NCBI GenBank assembly: GCA_002705205.1
Contig: PAHP01000013.1
Location: 1-64,000 of the forward strand
Length of the DNA: 64,000 nt
Reading direction: 5' to 3'
Origin: Flavobacteriales bacterium
Lineage (GTDB): Bacteria > Bacteroidota > Bacteroidia > Flavobacteriales > BACL11
Both the position numbers and the translations under genes were made by a program. The stretch's first letter is position 1. Each line of letters starts with the position of its first letter. Under the pieces are notes generated by a model. It was not told the origin of the DNA. It did not search any database and was given only the letters and a program-made list of their open reading frames with translations. Positions 51,753 to 61,248 of this stretch are shown piece by piece.

Positions 51753-52561
51753 CTAGATGCTTGTTGTATCTTTATTAGCTTAATAAGAAGTGCTTCTAAT
51801 TGATCTAAAGGAAGCATATTTTCTCCATCTGATTTTGCATTTTTAGGTTTAGGATGTGTCTCAAGAAAAATACCATCAGAGCCAGCTGCAATGCCTGCTT
51901 TGGCTATTGTTTCAATCATAGCTGGTTTACCTCCTGTTATACCACTATTTTGATTAGGTTGTTGCAATGAATGGGTGACATCTAAGATTACTGGAACATC
52001 AAACTGTTGCATAGTAGGAATTCCTCTAAAGTCTACTACCATATCTTGATAGCCAAACATAGTTCCTCTTTCGGTTATCATAACTGCATTATTTCCGCTT
52101 TCTTTTACTTTATTTACTGCATGAATCATGCTTTCAGGAGAAAGAAATTGCCCTTTTTTAATATTTACAACCTTACCTGTTTGTGCTGCTGCTACTATTA
52201 GGTCAGTCTGTCTACATAAGAAAGAAGGTATCTGCAATATATCAACATATTGTGCAGTAATAGCAGCTTCCTCAGCGGCATGTATATCGGTTATTGTAGG
52301 TATATTAAAGCGTTCTCCCACTGTCTTTAGGATTTTCAGGGCCTCTATATCACCAATGCCACTAAAAGAATCTAAGCGGCTTCTATTTGCTTTTCGATAA
52401 CTCGCCTTAAAGATGAAGGGAATTTCGAGTTTATTTGTAATGCTGAGTATTTTCTCAGCAATTTTTATTGTAATATCTTCACCTTCAATAGCACAAGGCC
52501 CTGCAATAAGAAAGAAATTCCCGCTTCTTTGATGTTGTATTTTATTTATTTTGGCTAACAT
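51749..52561 (-). CDS. kdsA: 3-deoxy-8-phosphooctulonate synthase (KDO-8-P synthase)
   Basis: A 270-residue cytosolic enzyme that condenses arabinose-5-phosphate with phosphoenolpyruvate, the first committed step towards Kdo of the lipopolysaccharide core. Family signatures are FFLIAGPCAIEGED, FKASYRKANRSR, ITDIHAAEEA, IPSFLCRQTDLI, NIKKGQFLSPESM, ITERGTMFGYQDMVVDFR, FDVPVILDVTHSLQQPN and the late THPKPKNAKSDG. It lies one base downstream of the DUF5723-like barrel gene. It is separate from the nonulosonate locus, whose synthase is a different family. Confidence 0.95.
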   Translation of the reverse strand: MLAKINKIQHQRSGNFFLIAGPCAIEGEDITIKIAEKILSITNKLEIPFIFKASYRKANRSRLDSFSGIGDIEALKILKTVGERFNIPTITDIHAAEEAAITAQYVDILQIPSFLCRQTDLIVAAAQTGKVVNIKKGQFLSPESMIHAVNKVKESGNNAVMITERGTMFGYQDMVVDFRGIPTMQQFDVPVILDVTHSLQQPNQNSGITGGKPAMIETIAKAGIAAGSDGIFLETHPKPKNAKSDGENMLPLDQLEALLIKLIKIQQASR

Positions 52562-52562
52562 A

Positions 52563-53804
52563 TTAAAATTGCAATAGTAGATTAAGGTAGATACTTATAG
52601 CTTTTGCTGTTTCACCTGATAAAGCATCTTCTAGATGTTGAGTCCCTAATATTAATTTATTTTTATATCCTTTAGATAATGCCAAACCTAAATTAAAATC
52701 ATTACTATAACCTCCATAGGATAAAGTTGGTAGTATGTCAAAATATTTTAATTGACTTGAAGCTGAGATCCAATAAAGAGGCGAGTAGTTTGACTCCTTA
52801 ATTCCTTGCTCTATTTTAGAGAAAGTTAGTGGGCTATTATCATAATAAGGTTGCCATTTTATATTTATTCCTGCAGATATAGTCTTAAAATGCTCTAAAG
52901 AACTAGCAGTTGTTAAAGCAAAACCAAAGTTAGCAGGTATATAGGTTTTAAATGATTTATTTTCTGTTTCTAAATCATCCACTGAGTTATAGTCTTCTAT
53001 TAGAGAGTCGTTAAATGACAATATATCATTGATTTCAATGCCAGTAAAGCTAAAGCTACTATCTGTATTTAAAATGATTGATTTAGTATTCCACATAATA
53101 AAACCTAGATCTTCTAGATACATGTTAACGTTATAATCTTTTATCATAAAATCTAATGATATATCAAGTGCCATACCATTTCCATTTCTAGCTAAAGGGT
53201 TAAATGATGAGGTGTCTGTTGCTAATGCATTGATGTCATAGGAGATATCTAATTTCACCCCATTAGAAGCAGTAAATAAAGATCCATCATTTACGAAAAA
53301 AGAGGCATGATGATTCCCTGCTAAGAATGAACCTCCAACTGTGACCTTTGCTTTAGTAAAGTTTAAAGTATAATTTAGTTTGTATTGCTGGAATCGATCA
53401 ATGCGGATATTTGTATTTGAGAAGTCTAAAGTTTCATTTTGATAATTGAAGTTTCCAAAAAAAGATAAGCGCATCAAGTCATCAGAGAATGACATATTTA
53501 GAATATTTCTGTCAGCTATGCTAAAACCAATATTATATTTAGTGTTTGTATAGCTTAATCCATTACTTACTTCTGAGTAAAGTACATTATTAGCATCCCC
53601 TGTATTTATCCAGTTACTTTTCATGCTATCTGTTATAAAACCTCCATAAAGCATAGAATTGAGGAATTTTTTATTTAATCCATTACTTTCAAATAATAGA
53701 TTTGTATTCCATTGTAGTTGATTGTTGAAAGTTCTATTATTCTCTATTTCTTCTTGAGAAAGTAATAAAAGAGGAGTACAGAGGATTAAAATTATATTCT
53801 TCAT
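52563..53804 (-). CDS. DUF5723-like outer-membrane beta-barrel protein
   Basis: A 413-residue protein with a signal peptide (about 1-16) and many alternating-residue amphipathic strands, ending in a terminal aromatic residue (YLNLLLQF), a usual barrel end. The pattern NWINTGDANNVLYSEVSNGLSY and ADRNILNMSFSDDLMRL resembles the DUF5723 family of Bacteroidota. Its function is unknown; it may be a structural or transport barrel. It starts inside the stop of the lipoprotein gene upstream (1-nt overlap), so the two are probably expressed together. Confidence 0.65.
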   Translation of the reverse strand: MKNIILILCTPLLLLSQEEIENNRTFNNQLQWNTNLLFESNGLNKKFLNSMLYGGFITDSMKSNWINTGDANNVLYSEVSNGLSYTNTKYNIGFSIADRNILNMSFSDDLMRLSFFGNFNYQNETLDFSNTNIRIDRFQQYKLNYTLNFTKAKVTVGGSFLAGNHHASFFVNDGSLFTASNGVKLDISYDINALATDTSSFNPLARNGNGMALDISLDFMIKDYNVNMYLEDLGFIMWNTKSIILNTDSSFSFTGIEINDILSFNDSLIEDYNSVDDLETENKSFKTYIPANFGFALTTASSLEHFKTISAGINIKWQPYYDNSPLTFSKIEQGIKESNYSPLYWISASSQLKYFDILPTLSYGGYSNDFNLGLALSKGYKNKLILGTQHLEDALSGETAKAISIYLNLLLQF

Positions 53805-55831
53805 TATCCTCCTATTATTCTGTTAAATTTTGCGCTTATTTTAATATCTATCTTATAATCCGAGTAGATATTAATAAACTCATTGTTAGGTTCTGTACTA
53901 AAAGATGAAATGCTTACAATCTTCTTAACATCTTCAAAGGAATGGTAGTCTAATACTAATGTTGATTCTTTACTCTCAGAGACCATCCCATCAATCATAG
54001 ATGCAGCTAATATTGTCTGATTTTCTAGAAGTATTCCAATTTCTTGATTGTTCTCATCTAATAGGCGTAATTCAAGGCTTGCTGAGAATGGTAGACCATT
54101 ATTAATTGTAATATATATTTTTTCAATTTCAAGATCATTACCACCTGTAATATTTACATTATTAGTATCTGTAAAGGTAAGGTTATTTGCAATAAAACGT
54201 AAAGGAATATCAATACTAAGAGATGCTTCTAAAGGATATTCAGGATACAGAAAATCAAGGGTAGAAGATTGCCCATTAGGATTTATATAGAAGTTTGCTT
54301 GACTAATTATTTTATTGGGTAATATCTCAATAAATTCATTTGCATCAATAGTGGTTTCTGATAGCGTAGAGTTTATTGGCAGTTGATTGTTGGTGAGACT
54401 CGCTCTATCAATATTGATCGAGTAATTCTCGAATAAATCTATAAAATCTCCATTTTCATTCTCACTTCTGAGTTTGATTATATCAAGTTGCGCATCAGCC
54501 CCAATATAATTCTTGATATTAAGTTTAAGTTCTACTTCGTCTAAATCAAGATTATCAATATTTATCTTGTTCATTACATCAAAATTAATTTCATTTTCAG
54601 TAACCTCAACAGTATCTTGACCTAGGTATCCAATAGCATATTCTGGTATGAGATTAAATTCAATAAATGAATAAAAACTATCTGTATAATTTATTGTTTC
54701 CAATGTTCCAGAAGAGTCAATATAAGTGTAAGCTTCAGAATAAAGTGTATTTACTGTGTCTCCTCCTAGGCGTCCATTTTGCCCAGTTAGATCAAGTATA
54801 TATCCCTCAAAATCAAAAGGAATGGTTGTAAGATCTGAACTCGTTGCTTGAGGTACAATCATATCTCCACTCATAAATGGAATTCCGTTTTTTGTTAAAG
54901 ATGGGATGTTATATATCATCTTTCCATTTGGTAATGTACTTAGTACATTGACTTTAACCGTTCCTGATTTAATTCCAATTTCTTTTATTTGTGCGCTCCC
55001 TAAGTCAAAAGAATGTTCTTTTAAAGTTTCTGTTAATTGTTGCTCAGGGAAAATTGCTGTAGCTTCTGTAACGCCAATGTCAGCTAGAATAATTTCAGTA
55101 ATTATTGCATCGTCATAATTAATTAATACATTGCCATTACTTGCCTCAATATCTAAATTATGAACAATCGCAGATAAGTTTTTGTCAAGAGATTTCCCAG
55201 ATACATCTGCACTGTCAGTGGCAATAGTTCCACTTGGGATTAGTGGGAAATTAAAACTTGCAATAACATCTTGATTAGTTTCATTGATCAATGATAGACT
55301 AACATTAGAGATGTCTACAGGAAAGTTATTTATTAAATTAATAATAAGCCAACCTCTATATAAGGACATGTTCTCGAAATATTCACTAGCATTAATTGTT
55401 ATTGTTCTATTATTCATTATACTAGGCATTGCAGGAATATCACTTTGACTTCCGTTAGGGAAAAGAATAAGGCCTATATCATTAACAGTGTCTAATTCTG
55501 CTATTGCTTGTCCAATTGTTGCTGTATCAGCAATAACTACATCGGCAAAAGTTACTGAATCAAGTGTATGTACTTGTTCATCTGCGATAGCATCAACTTT
55601 AATTAAAGAATCAACATTTAAGTTAATAAATTTTTGCTCATAAACTAGAGTGATAAAATTATCTTCATCTATATTAATAGAGAGATTACTATCAGGCAAT
55701 AAATTATTAATATCCATTTCTGCATGAGCGATAGGAATAATCATATTAACATCCCAGCTTGGCTTCTCAAGATCATGTTTACATGAAATAAGTATACATG
55801 AAATGAGAGTAATTAAGAATATTCTTTTCAT
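53804..55831 (-). CDS. Large surface or periplasmic lipoprotein of unknown function
   Basis: A 675-residue protein with a lipoprotein signal (MKRIFLITLISCILISC, Cys17). The mature protein begins KHDLEKPSWDVNMIIPIAHAE, a W-D-V-x-x-x-x-P-I segment frequent in a family of Bacteroidota lipoproteins with no assigned role. The remainder is acidic and rich in Asp, Asn and Ser with long beta stretches and no recognisable catalytic motif. A TATATTTG box ends 4 nt before its ATG, so it has its own promoter although it lies 14 nt after rarA. The next gene codes for the barrel protein, possibly a partner. Confidence 0.72.
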   Translation of the reverse strand: MKRIFLITLISCILISCKHDLEKPSWDVNMIIPIAHAEMDINNLLPDSNLSINIDEDNFITLVYEQKFINLNVDSLIKVDAIADEQVHTLDSVTFADVVIADTATIGQAIAELDTVNDIGLILFPNGSQSDIPAMPSIMNNRTITINASEYFENMSLYRGWLIINLINNFPVDISNVSLSLINETNQDVIASFNFPLIPSGTIATDSADVSGKSLDKNLSAIVHNLDIEASNGNVLINYDDAIITEIILADIGVTEATAIFPEQQLTETLKEHSFDLGSAQIKEIGIKSGTVKVNVLSTLPNGKMIYNIPSLTKNGIPFMSGDMIVPQATSSDLTTIPFDFEGYILDLTGQNGRLGGDTVNTLYSEAYTYIDSSGTLETINYTDSFYSFIEFNLIPEYAIGYLGQDTVEVTENEINFDVMNKINIDNLDLDEVELKLNIKNYIGADAQLDIIKLRSENENGDFIDLFENYSINIDRASLTNNQLPINSTLSETTIDANEFIEILPNKIISQANFYINPNGQSSTLDFLYPEYPLEASLSIDIPLRFIANNLTFTDTNNVNITGGNDLEIEKIYITINNGLPFSASLELRLLDENNQEIGILLENQTILAASMIDGMVSESKESTLVLDYHSFEDVKKIVSISSFSTEPNNEFINIYSDYKIDIKISAKFNRIIGG

Positions 55832-55835
55832 TTTG

Positions 55836-55843
55836 CAAATATA
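55836..55843 (-). promoter_or_regulatory. Putative -7 promoter box for the large lipoprotein gene (leaderless arrangement)
   Basis: Reverse-strand TATATTTG followed by CAAA and the ATG at 55831, exactly 4 nt as at aroC, trmD and the phosphoribosyltransferase. It lies in the 14-bp gap after the rarA stop, so it gives the lipoprotein-barrel-kdsA genes an internal promoter. Confidence 0.5.
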
Positions 55844-55845
55844 AT

Positions 55846-57117
55846 TTAATAATTGTATTTCTTTTTCCAGATATTTTTTAGTCCTTCTTTAAATGCATTT
55901 TCCTTTACATTATTTGAGGGCTTATAGAAAGATGTATTACTTATTTCTTCAGGAAGAAATTCTTGGGGTTTAGTTGGTTCGTTATGTGAATATTCATAAT
56001 CTTTTCCGTACCCTAACTCTTTCATTAGTTTGCTAGGTGCATTTCTAAGGTGTAAAGGAACAGATAGATCACCGCTTGTTTTTACTATTTCCTGGGCATC
56101 ATTTATGGCTATGTATGCTGAGTTACTTTTAGAAGAACAGGCTAAATAAATTACAGTTTGAGAGAGCGTGATCCTAGCCTCTGGAAAACCAATTACATTT
56201 ACTGCTTGAAAGCAGTTGTTAGCAATTACTAGTGCAGTTGGATTTGCATTTCCAATATCTTCTGAAGCTAATATTAATAATCTTCTTGCTATGAATTTCA
56301 TATCTTCACCTCCCTCAATCATTCTGGCTAGCCAATAAATAGCCCCATTAGGGTCACTGCCTCTTATTGATTTTATAAAAGCAGAGATAATGTCATAGTG
56401 TTGCTCTCCATTTTTATCATAACGAACAATATTTTGCTGGGTCTTTTCTATAACTATATTGTTAGTAATTTCTATTTTTTCCTGATCTATTGAGCTAATA
56501 ACTATTTCTAGAATATTTAATAATTTCCTAGCATCTCCTCCAGATATCTGCATAAGAGATTCAGTTTCTTTTAATTTGATGTCTTGATTTTTTAGGATCT
56601 CATCTTTACTTATCGCTCTTTCCAGCATTTCTTGCAGATCATCTTTTGATAATGATTCTAATACATATACCTGAGATCTTGAGAGTAGAGCAGAAATAAC
56701 TTCAAATGAGGGATTCTCTGTTGTTGCGCCAATTAAAGTAATTGTTCCTTTCTCAACAGCTCCTAATAAAGAATCTTGCTGAGCTTTACTAAATCTATGA
56801 ATTTCATCTATAAAAAGTATTGGTATATCTTTTCCGAAGAGTCCTAATGAGGATGCTTTTTGTATTACTTCTCTTACATCTTTCACTCCTGAATTTATAG
56901 CTGAAAGGGTGTAAAATGGACGTCTTAACTCTTGAGCAATTAAATTAGATAAAGTAGTTTTTCCAACTCCGGGTGGACCCCAAAAAATCATTGAAGGTAT
57001 AAGCTTGTTTTTTATTGCGATTTTAATTGTGCCTTTTTCTCCAATAAGATGCTTCTGACCAATAAATTCAGATAGTTTTCTAGGTCTTACTCTTTCAGCT
57101 AAGGGTATATTCTGCAT
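55846..57117 (-). CDS. rarA: Replication-associated recombination protein A (MgsA/RarA AAA+ ATPase)
   Basis: A 423-residue clamp-loader-like AAA+ protein acting at stalled replication forks. It opens PLAERVRPRKLSEFIGQKHL. The Walker A motif is WGPPGVGKTTL (about 46-56), Walker B is ILFIDEIHRFSKAQQD and sensor 1 is IGATTENPSFEV. An arginine-finger block ALLSRSQVYVL follows. The C-terminal MgsA oligomerisation domain includes SIRGSDPNGAIYWLARMIEGGEDMKFIARRL. It lies one base after the NlpC/P60 gene. Confidence 0.95.
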   Translation of the reverse strand: MQNIPLAERVRPRKLSEFIGQKHLIGEKGTIKIAIKNKLIPSMIFWGPPGVGKTTLSNLIAQELRRPFYTLSAINSGVKDVREVIQKASSLGLFGKDIPILFIDEIHRFSKAQQDSLLGAVEKGTITLIGATTENPSFEVISALLSRSQVYVLESLSKDDLQEMLERAISKDEILKNQDIKLKETESLMQISGGDARKLLNILEIVISSIDQEKIEITNNIVIEKTQQNIVRYDKNGEQHYDIISAFIKSIRGSDPNGAIYWLARMIEGGEDMKFIARRLLILASEDIGNANPTALVIANNCFQAVNVIGFPEARITLSQTVIYLACSSKSNSAYIAINDAQEIVKTSGDLSVPLHLRNAPSKLMKELGYGKDYEYSHNEPTKPQEFLPEEISNTSFYKPSNNVKENAFKEGLKNIWKKKYNY

Positions 57118-57118
57118 C

Positions 57119-57883
57119 TCAACAAATGCTTTTTATAAGTCTTAATTTATGAGTATGTTTTCCTAGATCTTTATTGAATATTCCTTGCTGATCAATTCTG
57201 TCGATTCTTACCTTCCCTGATGCATGAATAATATAGTTGTTTTCCATAATAATACCAACATGAATAACTTTCCCTTCATTATTATCAAAGAAAGCTAAAT
57301 CTCCAGGCTCTGATTCTTCAACAAAACTTAGTGTAGTTCCTATCTCTGCCTGTTGATATGCGTCTCTTGGTAAATCAACCCCTTGCAAACGATAAACCAT
57401 CTGTGTGAGTCCTGAGCAATCAATCCCTAATGGAGATCGGCCACCCCATAAATATGGTGCATTTAGATATATTAATGCATTCTCAATTAATTTATCTTTT
57501 TGAGTAAAGCCTGGTGTTGTAAGTCCATCAAATTGATACATCTCAGTATTAAAGATGGCATGTCCGCTTTTAAATGATGGGAGGATACTCCCAATAACTA
57601 TTGGTTGATGAAGGTCTTTTGAAATAATATCTAGAATATCTGTTGTTATTGTTGAAACCTCTTGATCTAATTTTTTGTAATTATCTTCTTCGATCTCAAT
57701 CCATTGTTTGTTGCATATCCATCCTTCATAACTATCGTGTGCAAGACGTATTTTACTCCATTTTTTTCTACTTTCTAGAATCTTAAAATGTTCTCCAAAT
57801 AGTATTTGATTTACCATCTCTGATTGATCAGAGGCTTCATGCCTCATAGGGATAATTGAAAGATTAGAGATGCCGTATTTCAT
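57119..57883 (-). CDS. SH3-domain NlpC/P60 (C40) cysteine peptidase
   Basis: A 254-residue protein resembling gamma-D-glutamyl-diamino acid endopeptidases that recycle peptidoglycan peptides. N-terminal SH3b domain: MRHEASDQSEMVNQILFGEHFKI, WICNKQWIEI. The catalytic NlpC/P60 domain begins LWGGRSPLGIDCSGLTQMVY (Cys about 156) and has PGDLAFFDN, then HVGIIMENNYIIHASG with the catalytic His. No signal peptide is visible, so it may act in the cytosol like YkfC. The ATG overlaps the thiolase stop by one base. Confidence 0.9.
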   Translation of the reverse strand: MKYGISNLSIIPMRHEASDQSEMVNQILFGEHFKILESRKKWSKIRLAHDSYEGWICNKQWIEIEEDNYKKLDQEVSTITTDILDIISKDLHQPIVIGSILPSFKSGHAIFNTEMYQFDGLTTPGFTQKDKLIENALIYLNAPYLWGGRSPLGIDCSGLTQMVYRLQGVDLPRDAYQQAEIGTTLSFVEESEPGDLAFFDNNEGKVIHVGIIMENNYIIHASGKVRIDRIDQQGIFNKDLGKHTHKLRLIKSIC

Positions 57884-59061
57884 TATAATAGTTCGATTAC
57901 CATTGCTGAAGCACCACCACCACCATTACAAATGCCTGCTGCACCAATTTTACCTCCATTTTGTTTTAATACATTAATTAATGTTATAATTATTCTAGAT
58001 CCAGAGCTTCCTAGAGGATGTCCTAACGATACAGCTCCTCCATTTACATTAACAATCTTAGGATCAAGTCCTAAGATTTGCATGTTTGCTAGCCCAACAA
58101 CTGAGAAAGCTTCATTTAGTTCATAGTAATCAACATCGGCGCTAGAAAGTCCAGCTTTTTTTAATGCAATTGGAAGTGCTTTTGCAGGAGCCGTTGTAAA
58201 ATATTGAGGATCTTGTGCTGCATCAGCATAACTTTTGATTTTTGCAATGGGTTTGATATTTAATTCTGTAGCTTTCTCAGCACTCATTAATATTAGTGCA
58301 GAAGCACCATCATTTAATGTAGAGGCATTTGCAGCAGTAATTGTTCCTTCTTTGTCAAAGACTGGTCTCAATGTTGGAATTTTTTCCATTCGAACATTCT
58401 TATATTCTTCATCTTCTGATATTACAATGTCATCACCTTTTCGTTGAGGAACAGAAACAGGCACTATTTCATTAGAAAATTTTCCCTCTTTCCAAGCATT
58501 TGCACTTCTTTTATAAGATTCAATAGCAAAAGTATCCTGATCTTCTCTACTAATATTCATGTCTTTTGCACAGATCTCAGCACAAACACCCATATGCACT
58601 TTTCCATAAACATCAGTAAGACCATCTTTTACCATTCCATCAACTAGCTTCATGTCACCTAATTTTTGTCCAACTCGACCTTTTTGAAGGTAATGAGGTA
58701 CATTTGACATATTTTCCATCCCTCCAGCAATAACAATATCATTATCTCCAGAGATAATTGTTTGTGCAGCTAACATAATTGATTTCATTCCTGAAGAACA
58801 AACTTTATTAATAGTAGTACATGGTACCTCATGAGGAATTCCTGCAAAGACTGCAGCTTGCCTTGCTGGGGCTTGACCTAAGTTTGCTTGCAATACATTA
58901 CCCATGAATACCTCATTAATCATGTCTGCACTAATGTTTGCCTTTAGCATAGCTCCCTTGATAGCAGTCGCACCTAGTTTTGTGGTTAATACTGATGATA
59001 ATGCCCCTCCAAAACTTCCCATAGGAGTACGGACAGCTGAAACAATTACTACCTCTTTCAT
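57883..59061 (-). CDS. Acetyl-CoA C-acetyltransferase (thiolase)
   Basis: A 392-residue cytosolic thiolase that joins two acetyl-CoA molecules to form acetoacetyl-CoA or works in reverse. The nucleophile Cys88 lies in NKVCSSGMKSI, GGMENMSN follows, then the catalytic His in NGGAVSLGHPLGSSGSRI and the second Cys in GICNGGGGASAMV. The length is standard. It heads the thiolase-NlpC-rarA reverse operon and is divergent from the 7TM-HD gene. A broader 3-ketoacyl-CoA thiolase activity cannot be excluded, but lack of a neighbouring FadB-like gene favours the acetyl-CoA type. Confidence 0.9.
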   Translation of the reverse strand: MKEVVIVSAVRTPMGSFGGALSSVLTTKLGATAIKGAMLKANISADMINEVFMGNVLQANLGQAPARQAAVFAGIPHEVPCTTINKVCSSGMKSIMLAAQTIISGDNDIVIAGGMENMSNVPHYLQKGRVGQKLGDMKLVDGMVKDGLTDVYGKVHMGVCAEICAKDMNISREDQDTFAIESYKRSANAWKEGKFSNEIVPVSVPQRKGDDIVISEDEEYKNVRMEKIPTLRPVFDKEGTITAANASTLNDGASALILMSAEKATELNIKPIAKIKSYADAAQDPQYFTTAPAKALPIALKKAGLSSADVDYYELNEAFSVVGLANMQILGLDPKIVNVNGGAVSLGHPLGSSGSRIIITLINVLKQNGGKIGAAGICNGGGGASAMVIELL

Positions 59062-59142
59062 TTTATAAATTTTTAAGATTTTGAATTAGGTGCGAATTTA
59101 GGTAAATTATACTTATTTTCGCTATTGATATTAAACCTAATA

Positions 59143-61248
59143 ATGAAAAAAGTTTTATCAAAAATTAGAAATAATCATGAGAGAATCTTTAGATTCTTCT
59201 TGTTTGTAGCTACACTTGTTATTATTTTATTTTCTTATCCTAGACAAGTCAAGTTCAAATATGAATTTACAAAAGGAAAGCCATGGATGCATGAGTCAAT
59301 TATTAGTCCTTTTGATTTTTCTGTATTAAAGTCTGATAATGAAATAAATAAGGAAAAAGAGATTATAGAATCTCAACACCTACCCGTGTTTAATTATTCT
59401 AATGAAATTTTTCAAATTAAGGCAGAAGAGTTTGTAAATACCTTTGAGAAGAAGTGGTCTGAAAAGAAGGGGGTGAAAAGAGATAATAGATTTACCTTCT
59501 CTATTTTATTTAAGAATAAGAATAAGCTAGCTAGAAACAAAAAGAATGATCTAGTTAATTTCGGATATAATTTCTTGCAGGATATTTATTCAAAAGGAAT
59601 CATTCAGTACAATAATCAATATAGTTCTGACGAGAATATTGAAGTATTGTTGAAGTCAGAATCAGTAGCAGAAAGAAGAAGTATTAATGAGTTTTACACT
59701 GTAAATTCTGCTGCGAATAAGATAAATCTAATAAATAAGTTGTCAGATGATGATTTTGAGTTCTTAGTACCACTTTTATTATCTTCATTAGAACAAAATA
59801 TTGTTTATGATAGAGTTGCAAGTAATGAATTATTAAGTAGTGAATTACAGAATATAAGTTTAACAAAAGGTTTAATAATCTCTGGCCAGGTTATTGTTAA
59901 TAAAGGAGAATTGGTGAACTCTGATAAATATCAAGTTCTATTAAGTTTAAAACATAAGTATGAGGGTATAAAATGGGATACAGGATCATACTTTTTAGTG
60001 TTATTTGGTCAATTTATTTTATTAGGACTCTCTTTATTAATTCTATGGCTATTTCTTAAACAATATAGGAGTGAGGTATTAGATAATACAACAAAGATCA
60101 GTATGATCTTATCACTGATTTTAATCATGGTTTTAGTTTCAAATTTAGTGATCTCATATGCTTTAGATTGGGTTTATTTGATTCCTTTCTGTGTATCACC
60201 AATAATACTCAAAGCATTTTTTGATAATAGGGTAGCATTATTTGTACACTTAATTACTATACTCATTATTGGTTTTATTATGCCAAATGGGTTTGAATTT
60301 GTATTTCTACAACTTATAGCAGGAATAGTTTCAATCCTTACAGTACTTAAAATGTATAAGAGAGCACAGCTATTTATGTCAGTTGCAAAAGTGATTGGAG
60401 TTTATTTATTGGTGTATATAGCTTTATCATTCATTCATGATGGATCTTTTAGAGGTATTGAGGATGTAAAACTATTACAATTTGCAATTAGTGGTGCACT
60501 AACATTATTTGCCTATCCTATTATCTTTATATTCGAGAAGGTTTTCTCATTAGTATCAGATGTTTCTTTATTAGAGCTGACAGATACAAATAGTAAGCTC
60601 CTTCGAAGACTTTCAGAAGAAGCCCCAGGAACCTTTCAGCACTCATTGCAAGTAGCGAATCTAGCTGAGATGGGTGCTCTTGAAGTTAATGCTAACGCTT
60701 TACTTACAAGAGCAGGGGCTATTTATCATGATATTGGAAAATTAAGAAATCCAATGTATTTTATTGAGAATCAAAGTTCAAATATTAATCCTCATGATGA
60801 TATTAAATTTCATGAAAGTGCTGAGATCATTATTAATCATGTTCTTATTGGTATTGATATAGCAAAAGAAAATAACTTACCTGATGAACTGATCGATTTT
60901 ATAAGAACGCATCATGGAACTTCAACCGTACAATATTTCTACAAGCAATATATTACAGATTTCCCAGAAGAAGACTTTGATATTAAGGATTTTACTTATC
61001 CAGGTCCAAAACCATTCTCAAAAGAAACGGCAATACTTATGATGGCAGATTCTTGTGAGGCAGCTTCCAGAAGTCTAAAGAACCCTACTTCAGAAAATAT
61101 AGATGTACTCATTGAGAAGGTAATTAATAAGCAGATTAATGATAATCAGTTTGTAAATGCTCCAATTACATTAAAAGAAATTACTCAGCTAAAGAAACTC
61201 TTTAAGAATAAATTAGGAAATATTCATCATGCAAGGGTTGAATATTAG
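59143..61248 (+). CDS. 7TM-HD (PgpH-like) HD-domain phosphohydrolase
   Basis: 701 residues from the ATG at 59143; the track starts at a TTG six codons earlier. An N-terminal membrane helix (about 15-35) precedes an extracytoplasmic region of about 240 residues (7TMR-HDED type). Seven hydrophobic helices follow (about 280-475) and then a cytoplasmic HD domain with TFQHSLQVANLAEMGA, the His-Asp pair in IYHDIGKLRNP (about 528-529), RTHHGTS and MMADSCEAASRS. The architecture is that of PgpH, which hydrolyses cyclic di-AMP. No regulator is adjacent. Activity against c-di-AMP is inferred from family. Confidence 0.88.
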   Translation: MKKVLSKIRNNHERIFRFFLFVATLVIILFSYPRQVKFKYEFTKGKPWMHESIISPFDFSVLKSDNEINKEKEIIESQHLPVFNYSNEIFQIKAEEFVNTFEKKWSEKKGVKRDNRFTFSILFKNKNKLARNKKNDLVNFGYNFLQDIYSKGIIQYNNQYSSDENIEVLLKSESVAERRSINEFYTVNSAANKINLINKLSDDDFEFLVPLLLSSLEQNIVYDRVASNELLSSELQNISLTKGLIISGQVIVNKGELVNSDKYQVLLSLKHKYEGIKWDTGSYFLVLFGQFILLGLSLLILWLFLKQYRSEVLDNTTKISMILSLILIMVLVSNLVISYALDWVYLIPFCVSPIILKAFFDNRVALFVHLITILIIGFIMPNGFEFVFLQLIAGIVSILTVLKMYKRAQLFMSVAKVIGVYLLVYIALSFIHDGSFRGIEDVKLLQFAISGALTLFAYPIIFIFEKVFSLVSDVSLLELTDTNSKLLRRLSEEAPGTFQHSLQVANLAEMGALEVNANALLTRAGAIYHDIGKLRNPMYFIENQSSNINPHDDIKFHESAEIIINHVLIGIDIAKENNLPDELIDFIRTHHGTSTVQYFYKQYITDFPEEDFDIKDFTYPGPKPFSKETAILMMADSCEAASRSLKNPTSENIDVLIEKVINKQINDNQFVNAPITLKEITQLKKLFKNKLGNIHHARVEY

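Noticed and set aside
51627-52561. Read-through or frameshift fusion of kdsA to the downstream T9SS tail
   Set aside because: The tail is in a different frame (offset two) and has its own upstream TAG; KdsA is a cytosolic enzyme without a signal peptide.
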